64,000 nucleotides of DNA from an uncultured bacterium (GCA_905216155.1 CAJMSU010000004.1:6315-70314), one strand, 5' to 3'. Shown: positions 1 to 8,894, counted from the stretch's first letter. The notes: generated from the sequence alone by a model not told the origin. Translations and numbers: made by a program.

Positions 1-7
1 GTATGTA

Positions 8-31
8 AAAAAACTAGTAAAATAGTTTTTT
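8..31 (+). terminator. Terminator of the upstream (off-window) gene
   Basis: A perfect 9-bp inverted repeat (A6CTA / TAGT6) with a 6-nt loop, ending in a run of T. It lies before rluD and most likely ends the transcript of a gene outside the window. A TATAAT box at 60-65 follows and may start the rluD transcript, but no good -35 is seen. Confidence 0.6.
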
Positions 32-81
32 GATTTTTAATATGGTTTATTTATGTTATTATAATTGTAGGACGTGATATT

Positions 82-969
82 ATGATAGAAGTTGTTGATA
101 TAGAGAGTAAAAGAATAGATAGTTATTTGGCTGATTATTTAAATATTTCTCGTAGTAAGGTACAGAGGTTAATAAAGGATGGGCAAGTATTAGTTAATGA
201 TAACAAAGTTAGTTCTAATTATAAGGTAAAAAATGGGGATATGATTTTAGTTAATGATGATCTTAATTTTGAAATAGATGTTAAGGCAGAAAATATTTTT
301 GTTGATGTTTTATATGAAGATGATGATTTACTTGTAATTAATAAAAAAAGTGGTATGGTAGTACATCCTGCTCCTGGACATTATACTGGTACTTTGGTTA
401 ATGCACTTTTATATAGATTTAATTTAAGTAATAAAGATAAAATTAGACCTGGTATAGTTCACAGATTAGATAAGGATACTAGTGGAGTTATGTTGGTGGC
501 AAAAAATGATTATACTCATGATAAATTAGCTACTATGATAGCAAATAAGGAAGTGGAAAGACATTATTTGGCAATTGTTTCTGGTGTTATTAATCATGAT
601 ACTGGTACAATAGATGCTCCAATAGGTAGAGATATTAATAATAGACAAAAGATGGCTGTTACTGATGTTAATGCAAAACGTGCTGTTACTAATTTTAGGG
701 TATTAGAAACTTTTAAAAATAATACTTTAATTGAATGTGTTTTGGAAACTGGTAGAACTCACCAAATAAGAGTACATCTTTCATATATTGGACATCCAGT
801 AGTTAATGACCCTTTATATGGTTTTGGTAAGGCAAGTGAATTTGGTCAGATGTTACATTCTAAAAGTATTAGTTTTTTACATCCTAGAAGTGGTAAAAGG
901 TTATATTTTGAGGTTGATCCTCCTGAAGAATTTATGGATAAGCTTAATGAACTTAGAAGTGAGGGATAA
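82..969 (+). CDS. rluD: Ribosomal large-subunit pseudouridine synthase, RluD/RluA family
   Basis: Converts specific uridines of 23S rRNA to pseudouridine in the cytoplasm. An N-terminal S4 RNA-binding domain (about residues 12-60, with SRSKVQRLIKDG) is followed by the RluA-type catalytic domain. The signature HRLDKDTSG is present, with catalytic Asp130. Downstream GRTHQIRVHL is the other family motif. The length of 295 aa is normal for S4-containing RluD/YlyB-type enzymes. The ATG has GTAGGACG upstream as a modest ribosome binding site. The next gene starts 2 nt after the stop, so the two are probably cotranscribed. The exact rRNA target (the RluD sites or another) cannot be told from sequence. 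Confidence 0.93.
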   Translation: MIEVVDIESKRIDSYLADYLNISRSKVQRLIKDGQVLVNDNKVSSNYKVKNGDMILVNDDLNFEIDVKAENIFVDVLYEDDDLLVINKKSGMVVHPAPGHYTGTLVNALLYRFNLSNKDKIRPGIVHRLDKDTSGVMLVAKNDYTHDKLATMIANKEVERHYLAIVSGVINHDTGTIDAPIGRDINNRQKMAVTDVNAKRAVTNFRVLETFKNNTLIECVLETGRTHQIRVHLSYIGHPVVNDPLYGFGKASEFGQMLHSKSISFLHPRSGKRLYFEVDPPEEFMDKLNELRSEG

Positions 970-971
970 AT

Positions 972-1439
972 ATGGATGATTATAAATTAGCAATTATTAA
1001 TGATAAGGATAATGGTATAGAAAAAATTGGTTCAAGGAAAAATGATGATTTACATATTATATGTTTACTTAATTATATAAAAGAAAAGTATAGTGATAAT
1101 AAACTTTTGAATCAATTAAATGAAAGACATACTCCTGATGCTGTTGGATATTATTTAACATTATTTGATAATAATATTTTGTTTTTTAATACTACAACTG
1201 ATGTTTCTAAATATGGTAAAACAGGATTTTTTATGTTTCCAAAAGAAATAAGTGATAATCAAAGGATAAAATTATATGAATTTGCAGATGAAATAAATGA
1301 TTATTTTATTGATATTGCGTATGATTTTACTGTTGATGATGGATTTTTAAATGCTAGTGAATTAAAATCAGCTGGTGTTGGCGATATTTCTAATTTGTTA
1401 GATACTTATTTTGAAAAGAAACATAATAAGATTAAATAG
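972..1439 (+). CDS. Hypothetical protein downstream of rluD
   Basis: A 155-aa soluble protein that I do not recognise. It has no signal peptide or membrane segment. It is rich in Asn, Asp and Lys, with a central hydrophobic beta-like stretch around residues 55-90 (YYLTLFDNNILFFN) and a charged C-terminus. It begins 2 nt after rluD, with GAGGGATAA of the rluD end serving as its ribosome binding site, so it is translationally linked to rluD. A clear terminator follows it. Function unknown. Confidence 0.75.
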   Translation: MDDYKLAIINDKDNGIEKIGSRKNDDLHIICLLNYIKEKYSDNKLLNQLNERHTPDAVGYYLTLFDNNILFFNTTTDVSKYGKTGFFMFPKEISDNQRIKLYEFADEINDYFIDIAYDFTVDDGFLNASELKSAGVGDISNLLDTYFEKKHNKIK

Positions 1440-1440
1440 A

Positions 1441-1478
1441 AAGTAAACTTATGTAAAATGGGTTTACTTCTTTTTTTT
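1441..1478 (+). terminator. Rho-independent terminator of the rluD operon
   Basis: An 8-bp stem (AAGTAAAC / GTTTACTT) with a 13-nt loop, followed by a C and eight T residues. Confidence 0.85.
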
Positions 1479-1552
1479 ATAGAATTATAATTATGGTGTT
1501 ATTTGTTGTAGTTAGACAGTAACTTATTGGTATACAAAATGATGTGTAACTA

Positions 1553-1581
1553 TTGACTTTTTCGTTAAAATGGTGTATTAT
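1553..1581 (+). promoter_or_regulatory. Sigma-A promoter of the HAD-ligase/acyltransferase operon
   Basis: TTGACT (1553-1558), 17-nt spacer, TATTAT (1576-1581). The -10 box lies inside an inverted repeat listed separately. The ATG at 1605 is preceded by AAAGGGGGA. Confidence 0.75.
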
Positions 1582-1591
1582 ATGCACCATT
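1569..1591 (+). promoter_or_regulatory. Candidate operator: inverted repeat overlapping the -10 box
   Basis: AATGGTGTA (1569-1577) and TGCACCATT (1583-1591) form a near-perfect palindrome with one mismatch. It spans the -10 element of the promoter for the fatty-acid-type ligase gene. There is no T-run after it, so it is not a terminator. Its position fits a dimeric repressor of the TetR or MarR type, which often control acyl-CoA genes. The identity of any regulator is unknown. Confidence 0.5.
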
Positions 1592-1604
1592 AAAGGGGGA
1601 TTAT

Positions 1605-3965
1605 ATGAGAATTGGTGTAGATATAGATGGAACATTAACAGATATTCATAAATTTCAATTAGAACAAGGAAGAAAATTTTTTGGACGAGATGCTACAAAT
1701 GTTGATAAACTAGATGTAAAAGATATGTTTGAATGTTCTAGTAAGGAAGAAGATGCTTTTTGGAATAAGAATTTTATGAAGTATTGTATTTTTGGTAAAA
1801 CTCGTAAGGGTGCTGATTTACTTTCAAAATTAGCTAAAAGTAATGATGATGAAATATACATAATTACATCAAGAAAGTTTACTGATCAGGATTCTAAGAT
1901 AGGAAAAATAATGCGTTATACAGTTGAGGAATGGTTGAAGCATAATAAAATTGATTATGATAAGATTATTTATTGTTCTTCTGATAAAAAATCTGCTATA
2001 AGGGATAATAATATCTCTATAATGATTGAAGATAATGTATCTAATATAGAAGATTTAAGTAAGATTACAAAAGTTATTTGTATGAATACAAAGTATAATG
2101 AAAAACATTCTTTTACTAATAGTTCTAATGTTAAAAGAATTTCTTATTTAGGAGAAGCTTATTCTAAGATAAAAGAATTTGAGTTGGATATTTTAAAGGA
2201 TGAGGCAAAAAAAAGAGATGAACAATTAATTACTGTAAGATCTGGTAAGTCTTCAATAGATAGACCTTGGTTAAAATATTATCCTTATGAGTGTAGAGAT
2301 TTGAATTTACCTAATTGTAGTATCTATGATTACTTAAGAGAAAATACTTCAAAATTTTCTAAAAACATTGCACTTAATTATTTTGGTAAAAAAACAACTT
2401 ATGCTGAAATGTTTGAAAAAATAGATAAGTATGCTAGGGCATTTACTGCTAAGGGAGTAAAAAAAGGTGATGCTGTTACTTTGTGTTTACCTAATGTTCC
2501 GGAAGCTGTTTATATGGTTTATGCATTAAATAAAATTGGTGCTGTTGCTAATATGGTTCATCCATTAAAAAGTGGTAATGAAATAAAAGAGGCTATTAAT
2601 GAAGTTAATTCTAAGTTACTCGTTATGATAGATAATATTTATGATGAAGTTAATCCAGTTATAAATGATACAAAACTTGAATCTGTAGTAGTTGTTTCTG
2701 CTGGTGATTCTATGCCGTTTGCTATGAAACTTGGATATAAGGCTAAATATGGCAAAAAAATAGATTATAAAAATTCTTTATATGAGCCTGTTGATAGTTT
2801 TGTTAATTTAGGAAAATCTATTAATAAGCTAGATAATATTAATGTATCTGGTGAAGATACTGCTGTTGTTATGTATACTGGTGGTACATCAGGATTTCCT
2901 AAGGGAGTAGAACTTACAAATAATAATGTTAATAGAATGGTATTTCAACAAAAAGCAACTGCTAAACATTTTGGCCCTGGTGATACAATGTTAACTATTA
3001 TGCCGGTGTTTCATGGCTTTGGTTTGTGTAGTTCTGTTCATATGCCTTTATCTTATGGTATAACTACAATTTTAGTTCCAAAATTTAATTCTAAAGATTT
3101 TCATAATTTAATAGAAAAATATAGACCTAATCATATTTTTGGAGTTCCTAAATTATGGAAGGCATTAATGAGAGATAAAAATATACAAAATATGGATTTA
3201 TCATTTATGAGATATATTGTTTCTGGCGGAGAAAATATGAAAGATAACTTAGAAGAGGAAATTAATAAGTTCTTTGAACAACATAATTGTTATTATAAAT
3301 TAAAAAAGGGTTATGGTTCTACTGAATGTGTAGCAGGTACTACTTTATCAGATGATAACTGTAATGAAATATCTAGTGTTGGTATTCCTCTTATATATAA
3401 TGATTTTAAAGTTGTAAAACCTGGTACAACAGAGGAAGTTGATTATAATGAAGAAGGAGAATTTTGTATTTCTGGTCCTACTGTTATGAAAGGTTATTTA
3501 AATAATCCTGAGGAAACTGCTAATGTTCTTAAAGTTCATGATGATGGCAAATTATGGTATCATACAGGTGATTTGGGTTATATTACTGAAGATGGATTAT
3601 TATATTATATTGATCGTTTAACAAGAATGTATGTTTCTGGTGGCTTTAATATATATCCTCCAAGAATAGAAAAAGTAATAGAAAGTAATGAAAAAGTTGA
3701 ACAATGTGCTGTTGTTCCTATTAATCATCCATATAAAGATATTAAGGTACCTGAGGCTTATGTTGTTTTAAAAGATGGTGAGGAATTAAGTGATGATTTA
3801 ATTCATGAATTAGAAAAGTCATGTAGAAAAAATCTTGATTTACATCATCAACCATTTAAATTTGAACAAGTAAATGAATTACTTACTACAAGTGTTGGTA
3901 AGGTTGATTATAAAGCTTTGGAAAAAAAGGCTAATGATAGTAAAGTGAATGTTAAAAGGAGATAG
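1605..3965 (+). CDS. HAD-family (nucleotidase-like) / acyl-CoA synthetase (AMP-ligase) fusion protein
   Basis: A two-domain cytoplasmic protein of 786 aa. Residues 1 to about 185 look like a 5'(3')-deoxyribonucleotidase-type HAD phosphatase: DIDGTLTD holds the nucleophile/acid Asp6 and Asp8, and IITSRKF and IEDN resemble HAD motifs II and IV. Residues about 225-780 are an ANL-superfamily adenylating enzyme. Motifs include the P-loop YTGGTSGFPKG (about 424-434), GYGSTE, YHTGD and the hinge-like DRLTRMYVSGGFNIYP. It probably activates a fatty acid or similar carboxylate as an acyl-AMP, then acyl-CoA. The next gene, an acyltransferase, begins 5 nt downstream, which suggests lipid synthesis or acyl-chain recycling. 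The fusion architecture is unusual and the HAD substrate is unknown. Confidence 0.85.
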   Translation: MRIGVDIDGTLTDIHKFQLEQGRKFFGRDATNVDKLDVKDMFECSSKEEDAFWNKNFMKYCIFGKTRKGADLLSKLAKSNDDEIYIITSRKFTDQDSKIGKIMRYTVEEWLKHNKIDYDKIIYCSSDKKSAIRDNNISIMIEDNVSNIEDLSKITKVICMNTKYNEKHSFTNSSNVKRISYLGEAYSKIKEFELDILKDEAKKRDEQLITVRSGKSSIDRPWLKYYPYECRDLNLPNCSIYDYLRENTSKFSKNIALNYFGKKTTYAEMFEKIDKYARAFTAKGVKKGDAVTLCLPNVPEAVYMVYALNKIGAVANMVHPLKSGNEIKEAINEVNSKLLVMIDNIYDEVNPVINDTKLESVVVVSAGDSMPFAMKLGYKAKYGKKIDYKNSLYEPVDSFVNLGKSINKLDNINVSGEDTAVVMYTGGTSGFPKGVELTNNNVNRMVFQQKATAKHFGPGDTMLTIMPVFHGFGLCSSVHMPLSYGITTILVPKFNSKDFHNLIEKYRPNHIFGVPKLWKALMRDKNIQNMDLSFMRYIVSGGENMKDNLEEEINKFFEQHNCYYKLKKGYGSTECVAGTTLSDDNCNEISSVGIPLIYNDFKVVKPGTTEEVDYNEEGEFCISGPTVMKGYLNNPEETANVLKVHDDGKLWYHTGDLGYITEDGLLYYIDRLTRMYVSGGFNIYPPRIEKVIESNEKVEQCAVVPINHPYKDIKVPEAYVVLKDGEELSDDLIHELEKSCRKNLDLHHQPFKFEQVNELLTTSVGKVDYKALEKKANDSKVNVKRR

Positions 3966-3970
3966 TTTTT

Positions 3971-4792
3971 ATGAGAGATATTGGATATCAGATTGGTAGA
4001 GTTGTTGGAACTCCATTGTTTAAAAATTATTATAATCCTACAATTATAGGAGAGGAAAATATTCCTAAGGATGGACCTATTCTTTTATGTGGTAATCATT
4101 TACATGTTTTAGATCAATTTCCTGTTATAGTATCTACAAAAAGAACTAGTCATTGGATGGCAAAGAAAGAATATTTTGATGGTAAGCTTGGACCACTTTT
4201 TAAGCTAACTGGTGCAATTTGTGTTGATAGATATGGTGATAGTAATAAGTCATTTGAAGAGGCTATTAATTACTTAGAAAATGGTGATGCTGTTGGGTTG
4301 TTTCCTGAGGGAACTAGAAATGGTTTAAAGGAAGAAAAATTATTAGAAATGTATAATTTTAATAAAGAAGATTATAAAAATATAAGTTTTGATGAATTTA
4401 AAAGTTTAGTTCCTAAAGATACTTTGGCATCACAAATTAGATTATTAGATGAATTATATAAAGATAATAGAATAAGTAAAGAAGAGTATAGAAATTATAT
4501 TTTATCAGCAAAAACTTCATTATTAAAACTTAATAAAAATGGTGTCATTAGTGATTATGAATATTCTGATTCAATTTTGTTGCCATTTAAATATGGAGCA
4601 GTGGCAATGGCACAAAAAACTAATGCTAAAATAGTTCCTTTTGCTGTAACAGGTAAATATCAAAAACATAGTGATGATTTAATGGTAAGATTTGGAGAAC
4701 CATTTAATGTCTTGGAAGGTGAAAATTTAAGTGATGCTAATTATACTTTAAGAGATGATATAAAAAAGTTAGTATATAAAAATTTAAAATAG
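3971..4792 (+). CDS. PlsC-type 1-acyl-glycerol-3-phosphate acyltransferase with SHOCT-like insertion
   Basis: A membrane-associated lysophosphatidate or glycerolipid acyltransferase of 273 aa. The catalytic NHxxxxD motif is NHLHVLD (His43, Asp48) and the glycerol-phosphate-binding motif is FPEGTRNG (about 111-118). Between that motif and the C-terminal part of the fold (PFKYGAVAMAQ, about 203 onward) lies an insertion of about 80 residues. The insertion holds two short segments resembling SHOCT motifs: LLDELYKDNRISKEEYRN and LLKLNKNGVISDYEYSD. It is cotranscribed with the AMP-ligase fusion, so the pair probably activates and transfers acyl chains. A terminator follows at once. The family call is firm; the insertion is atypical. 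Confidence 0.87.
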   Translation: MRDIGYQIGRVVGTPLFKNYYNPTIIGEENIPKDGPILLCGNHLHVLDQFPVIVSTKRTSHWMAKKEYFDGKLGPLFKLTGAICVDRYGDSNKSFEEAINYLENGDAVGLFPEGTRNGLKEEKLLEMYNFNKEDYKNISFDEFKSLVPKDTLASQIRLLDELYKDNRISKEEYRNYILSAKTSLLKLNKNGVISDYEYSDSILLPFKYGAVAMAQKTNAKIVPFAVTGKYQKHSDDLMVRFGEPFNVLEGENLSDANYTLRDDIKKLVYKNLK

Positions 4793-4822
4793 CTAATTAT
4801 TAATTTGATAATTAGTTTTTTT
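4793..4822 (+). terminator. Terminator of the ligase/acyltransferase operon
   Basis: An 8-bp stem (CTAATTAT / ATAATTAG), 7-nt loop and seven T residues. The right part overlaps the promoter of the next gene. Confidence 0.8.
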
Positions 4823-4832
4823 ATGCTATAAT
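4805..4832 (+). promoter_or_regulatory. Promoter of the hybrid histidine kinase gene
   Basis: TTGATA (4805-4810), 16-nt spacer, extended -10 TGCTATAAT (4824-4832). The -35 lies inside the preceding terminator hairpin, an economical arrangement. Confidence 0.7.
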
Positions 4833-4862
4833 TGATTGTAGTAAAAATAGAGGTGTTGTAAT

Positions 4863-7154
4863 ATGATTTTTAACAGTATATATTTTCAAATATCTAGTTT
4901 CTTTTATATAGTAATGTTAATAGTAGTTTATTTTTCTAAAGAAAGATTAACATCTTTTGAAAATAAAATTTATGTAAATATGCTTGTATCTAATTTAGTT
5001 GGATTAGTACTTGATGTTGCTAGTATATTTACTATTATGAATATGGATAAGTTTCCTATTTTAAATTTTGTTGTAACTAGATTTTATTTATTGTACTTAT
5101 TATTTTGGGTTAGTTTATTTACTGTTTATACTATATCAATTTGTTGTAAGGGTGAAAATAATGTCTTAGAAAAACAGGAAAATATATTGAAAACATTTTT
5201 AGGTTTGTTTATTATATTTGGTCTTATAATATTTCTTTTACCACTTAATTATTTTAATAATGGAATTGAAATTTATTCTTATGGTTTAAGTGCTACTTTT
5301 TCTTATATTGTTGGTGGGATATACATATTTATATGTCTTTTCTTAACGGTTACTAATTTTAAGAAAATAAAGAAGATAAAATGTGTTCCTTTAATAGTTT
5401 ATTTAATTATGTTTCCTTTGATATTATCAATTCAAGCAATTAATCCACAGATATTATTGGTAACTTCTTTGGAATCTTTTATAACATTTTTGATGTATTT
5501 TACTATTGAGAATCCTGATATAAAAATGATTGAACAGTTAGAGATTGCGAAGAGTCAGGCTGATAAGGCAAACCATGCTAAAACTGATTTTTTATCTAGT
5601 ATGTCACATGAAATTAGGACACCTTTAAATGCTATTGTAGGATTTAGTGATTGTATAGAGCAGTCTAATACGTTAGATGAAGCTAAAGATAATGCTAAGG
5701 ATATTGTTAGTGCTTCTAAGACATTGCTTGAGATAGTAAATGGAATCTTAGACATATCTAAAATAGAAGCTGGAAGACTTGAAATAGTTAATACTACTTA
5801 TAATGCTAGAAGTACTTTTTTAAATTTATCAAAATTAGTTAAACCAAGAATTGATGAAAAGGGACTTGATTTTGATGTCTTTATAGCACCTGATTTACCT
5901 GATGCCTTGTATGGTGATCATGCGAATATTAAAAAGATTGTTACTAATTTACTTTCTAATGCTGCAAAATATACTGATACTGGATATGTAAGATATGAGG
6001 TTAATTGTATTAATGGTCCTGATACGTGTAAATTAATTATTTCTGTAGAGGATTCTGGTCGTGGTGTAAAGAAGGAAGATGTTGATAAGTTATTTACTAA
6101 ATTCCAAAGACTTGATGAAGATCGTAATACTACGATTGAAGGTACTGGACTTGGTCTTGCTATTACTAAACAGTTAATTGAATTAATGGGTGGTAAAATA
6201 TTTGTTCATACTGTTTATGGTGAAGGTAGTAAGTTTACGGTTGTATTGAATCAAAAAATAGAAAATGCAACTGCATTAGAGAAAAAGAAAAAGACAAGAA
6301 CTACACTTGACTTGAGTGATGATAGAATATTATTAGTTGATGATAATAAGTTGAATTTAAAGGTTGCAACTAAATTATTAGAAAAGTATAATGCTCGTAA
6401 TATCGTATGTGTTGATAGTGGATTTTTGTGTTTAGAAAAAATTAGTGCAGGAGAAAAATTTGATGTTATTTTACTTGATGACATGATGCCTAAGATGAGT
6501 GGAGTAGAAACACTTCATAAACTAAAAGAGATTGCTGGTTTTAATACACCGGTTGTAATTTTAACTGCTAATGCTATTACTGGTATGAAGAGCAAATATT
6601 TGAGTGAAGGATTTAATGGTTATTTAGCTAAACCTATTGAAAAAGAAAAAATGATTCAAGTATTAAATGAAGTACTTGACAAATCTCCTACTACGGAGGT
6701 TAAGTTAGATGATATAAAAAAATCTATTAGTGATGAAAAGAAAAGTGAAGATAATAATCTTCCTGAAGTTAATAACAGTACAGATGATGCAAATGATGGT
6801 GAGAAGTTTTTAAGAGATCATGGAGTAGATATGGATAATGCACTTAGCCTACTTGGTGATATTGAAATGTATAATGACACTTTAAAAGATTATTTAAGTG
6901 AAGTTGATGATAAGTTTGTTGAATTAAAAGGTTATAAAGAACAAAATGATATGAAAAATTATGCAATATTAGTTCATTCTATGAAAAGTGATGCTAAATA
7001 CTTGGGTCTTATGGATTTTGCTGATGTTGCATATGAACATGAGTTAAAGAGTAAAGAAGGAGATAGTTCTTTTGTAAATGATAATTTTTCTAGACTTGAA
7101 GATGAGTTAAATAAAGCTTTAGCTATTGTAAAAGAATATGCTAAAAATATATAG
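4863..7154 (+). CDS. Hybrid sensor histidine kinase with 7-TM sensor, receiver and HPt domains
   Basis: A membrane signalling protein of 763 aa. About seven hydrophobic segments fill residues 8-215. A short linker leads to HisKA with SHEIRTPLNAIVGFSD (phospho-acceptor His249). HATPase_c follows (N box NLLSNAAKYT, DSGRGV, GTGLGL). A receiver domain starts near residue 490 (LLVDDNK), with phospho-acceptor Asp539 in LLDDMMPKMSG and the conserved AKPI. The C-terminus is an HPt domain with LVHSMKSDAKYLG (His705). This is a full multistep phosphorelay in one chain, but no response regulator with an output domain lies beside it. It has its own promoter. The 7-TM sensor ligand is unknown. Confidence 0.92.
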   Translation: MIFNSIYFQISSFFYIVMLIVVYFSKERLTSFENKIYVNMLVSNLVGLVLDVASIFTIMNMDKFPILNFVVTRFYLLYLLFWVSLFTVYTISICCKGENNVLEKQENILKTFLGLFIIFGLIIFLLPLNYFNNGIEIYSYGLSATFSYIVGGIYIFICLFLTVTNFKKIKKIKCVPLIVYLIMFPLILSIQAINPQILLVTSLESFITFLMYFTIENPDIKMIEQLEIAKSQADKANHAKTDFLSSMSHEIRTPLNAIVGFSDCIEQSNTLDEAKDNAKDIVSASKTLLEIVNGILDISKIEAGRLEIVNTTYNARSTFLNLSKLVKPRIDEKGLDFDVFIAPDLPDALYGDHANIKKIVTNLLSNAAKYTDTGYVRYEVNCINGPDTCKLIISVEDSGRGVKKEDVDKLFTKFQRLDEDRNTTIEGTGLGLAITKQLIELMGGKIFVHTVYGEGSKFTVVLNQKIENATALEKKKKTRTTLDLSDDRILLVDDNKLNLKVATKLLEKYNARNIVCVDSGFLCLEKISAGEKFDVILLDDMMPKMSGVETLHKLKEIAGFNTPVVILTANAITGMKSKYLSEGFNGYLAKPIEKEKMIQVLNEVLDKSPTTEVKLDDIKKSISDEKKSEDNNLPEVNNSTDDANDGEKFLRDHGVDMDNALSLLGDIEMYNDTLKDYLSEVDDKFVELKGYKEQNDMKNYAILVHSMKSDAKYLGLMDFADVAYEHELKSKEGDSSFVNDNFSRLEDELNKALAIVKEYAKNI

Positions 7155-7158
7155 TTAG

Positions 7159-7617
7159 CTATAAATTTAATAAATATATTGATAGTGATAGAATAGTTGC
7201 AAATAAAGATAATAATATATAAGGGTACAAGAATTTAGTACTCTTTTTTCTTATGTTATTGGTTTCTTCAGTTAAAAATAGGGTAGATAAAAAAGTTATA
7301 ATACATGATATAAATCCTAAAAAGTTATTTTTTATGATAAAAAATACTAATTGGAAGGATTGATTTGCTAGGTAATTAATTAAAAGAGTTATTTTGTATG
7401 ATTTATTTATTTTTTTTAATCCATTTTCTTTTAATATTTGATATATACTTATTGATATAGATATATAAGTTATGGTCCAAGCTATAATATAAAACATATT
7501 ACTTGGAGCGAAAAATGGTAAATTTATTGTTTTATAATAATTATAGTCAATTGGTAGCAGTGATGATAAAAACCAAGGAAGTAAAATAAGTAGAAAAGTA
7601 AATGTTTTTTTTAGCAT
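7159..7617 (-). CDS. tspO: TspO/MBR (translocator/peripheral benzodiazepine receptor) family membrane protein
   Basis: A five-helix TspO-like membrane protein of 152 aa. The family hallmark around LPFFAPSNMFYIIAWTITY matches the conserved loop and second helix of TspO, where PPxW is usual. Known relatives bind porphyrins or sterol-like ligands. The longer reading frame begins at a GTG (7626), but that GTG is part of the ribosome binding site AGAGGTG. The ATG at 7617 lies 6 nt beyond it and is the likely start. The gene converges on the kinase gene with only 4 nt between stops. A ligand is not predicted, since no haem genes are seen in the window. Confidence 0.8.
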   Translation of the reverse strand: MLKKTFTFLLILLPWFLSSLLPIDYNYYKTINLPFFAPSNMFYIIAWTITYISISISIYQILKENGLKKINKSYKITLLINYLANQSFQLVFFIIKNNFLGFISCIITFLSTLFLTEETNNIRKKSTKFLYPYILLSLFATILSLSIYLLNL

Positions 7618-7685
7618 ATATAACACCTCTTTTTTTATTTTATGTTTTGCGTTATAATATTATTAGTATTTTTAGGAGGAATTTT

Positions 7686-8831
7686 ATGAATACAGAAATT
7701 TTACTTGATGAAAAGAATGTAATGACTATGAAATTACTTCATTATTTTATTATAGATAAAAATTATAATCCTATAATATTGCAGGGAGTAGAAAATGAAA
7801 TATGGCTTGAAAATTTAGATGAGGATTATAAAGTAGTTAGAATAGTTTCTAATTATATACATAATGATGAACAATTTAATTTTGATGTTTTTAAAACTAA
7901 TAGGATAGTTAAGAAAATTAAGAAAAAAACTCTTTCTTTTAGTATGAATACTTTAAGTATATTTTTAGATATGGGAGATAATGTTTCTTATGATTTTTCT
8001 AATGAAAAGGGTAATTTATGTATAAAGATAGATAAAGAGGATGACTTTAAGAAAAATAATATTTTGAAGAAAGTTTTTCCTGATTTATCTAGTAAACTTA
8101 AATATAGTGAAGAGGGATTTGAATTATTTTCTAAGATTACTAATGATATAAATGAACATAATAGACGTGATGCGAATAGAATTAATTCTATTTTTAAGAG
8201 TGATTTTCCTATGATTACTTATATTTTAATTGCGATTAATGTTATTTTATTCATTATACCTTTGTTATTTGGGGAGTATAATAGTTTAATAAATAATTTT
8301 TGTGTTGATGCTTCTTTAATTAGGAGTGGTCAATATTATAGAATTTTAACTGGTATATTTTTACATGGCAGTATTTTACATTTATTGTTTAACTGTTATG
8401 CTTTGTTTGTTATTGGTTCTCAGGTTGAAAATTTTATGGGTAAATTTAAATATTTAATAATTTATTTATTTAGTGGTATTTGTGGATCAATATTTTCTAT
8501 GATTTTTAGTAGTTATCCATCTATTGGGGCGAGTGGTGCTATCTTCGGATTAATGGGTGCTTTAGTTTATTTTGGATATCATTATAGGGTCTATTTAGGT
8601 AATGTAGTTAAAAGTCAAATTATACCTTTAATTTTACTTAATCTTTGTATTGGTTTTTTATCTAGTGGAATAGATAATTTTGCTCATATAGGTGGTTTAA
8701 TTGGAGGTAGTTTAATATCAATTGCAGTTGGTGTTAAAGATAAAAGTAGTACTTTTGAGAGAATAAATGGATTTATTATATCAGCTATATTTTTAATATT
8801 TATTATTTATATGGCATTTGTATATAGATAA
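7686..8831 (+). CDS. Rhomboid-family intramembrane serine protease
   Basis: A membrane protease of 381 aa. A soluble N-terminal part of about 170 residues precedes at least six hydrophobic segments. The active-site motif GASGAIFG holds the nucleophile Ser283, and His334 in NFAHIGG is the second dyad residue. HGSILHLLFN in helix 2 is also a family motif. The ATG at 7686 follows AGGAGGA by 5 nt. An in-frame upstream extension to 7602 overlaps tspO on the other strand and lacks a ribosome binding site, so it was not used. The architecture (long cytosolic domain before the rhomboid core) resembles B. subtilis GluP without its TPR tail. Substrates are unknown. Confidence 0.9.
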   Translation: MNTEILLDEKNVMTMKLLHYFIIDKNYNPIILQGVENEIWLENLDEDYKVVRIVSNYIHNDEQFNFDVFKTNRIVKKIKKKTLSFSMNTLSIFLDMGDNVSYDFSNEKGNLCIKIDKEDDFKKNNILKKVFPDLSSKLKYSEEGFELFSKITNDINEHNRRDANRINSIFKSDFPMITYILIAINVILFIIPLLFGEYNSLINNFCVDASLIRSGQYYRILTGIFLHGSILHLLFNCYALFVIGSQVENFMGKFKYLIIYLFSGICGSIFSMIFSSYPSIGASGAIFGLMGALVYFGYHYRVYLGNVVKSQIIPLILLNLCIGFLSSGIDNFAHIGGLIGGSLISIAVGVKDKSSTFERINGFIISAIFLIFIIYMAFVYR

Positions 8832-8840
8832 AAGTTGTAA

Positions 8841-8869
8841 TTGATAGAAATATTTGTTAAAATTAAGAT
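8841..8869 (+). promoter_or_regulatory. Probable promoter of the ireB-ruvX operon
   Basis: TTGATA (8841-8846), 17-nt spacer, TAAGAT (8864-8869). GAGGTGATAAT precedes the ireB ATG. Confidence 0.5.
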
Positions 8870-8894
8870 GGTTATATTATAGTGAGGTGATAAT

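Noticed and set aside
7602..7685. An N-terminal extension of the rhomboid gene back to 7602.
   Set aside because: It overlaps tspO and its promoter region, and AGGAGGA sits 5 nt before the ATG at 7686.
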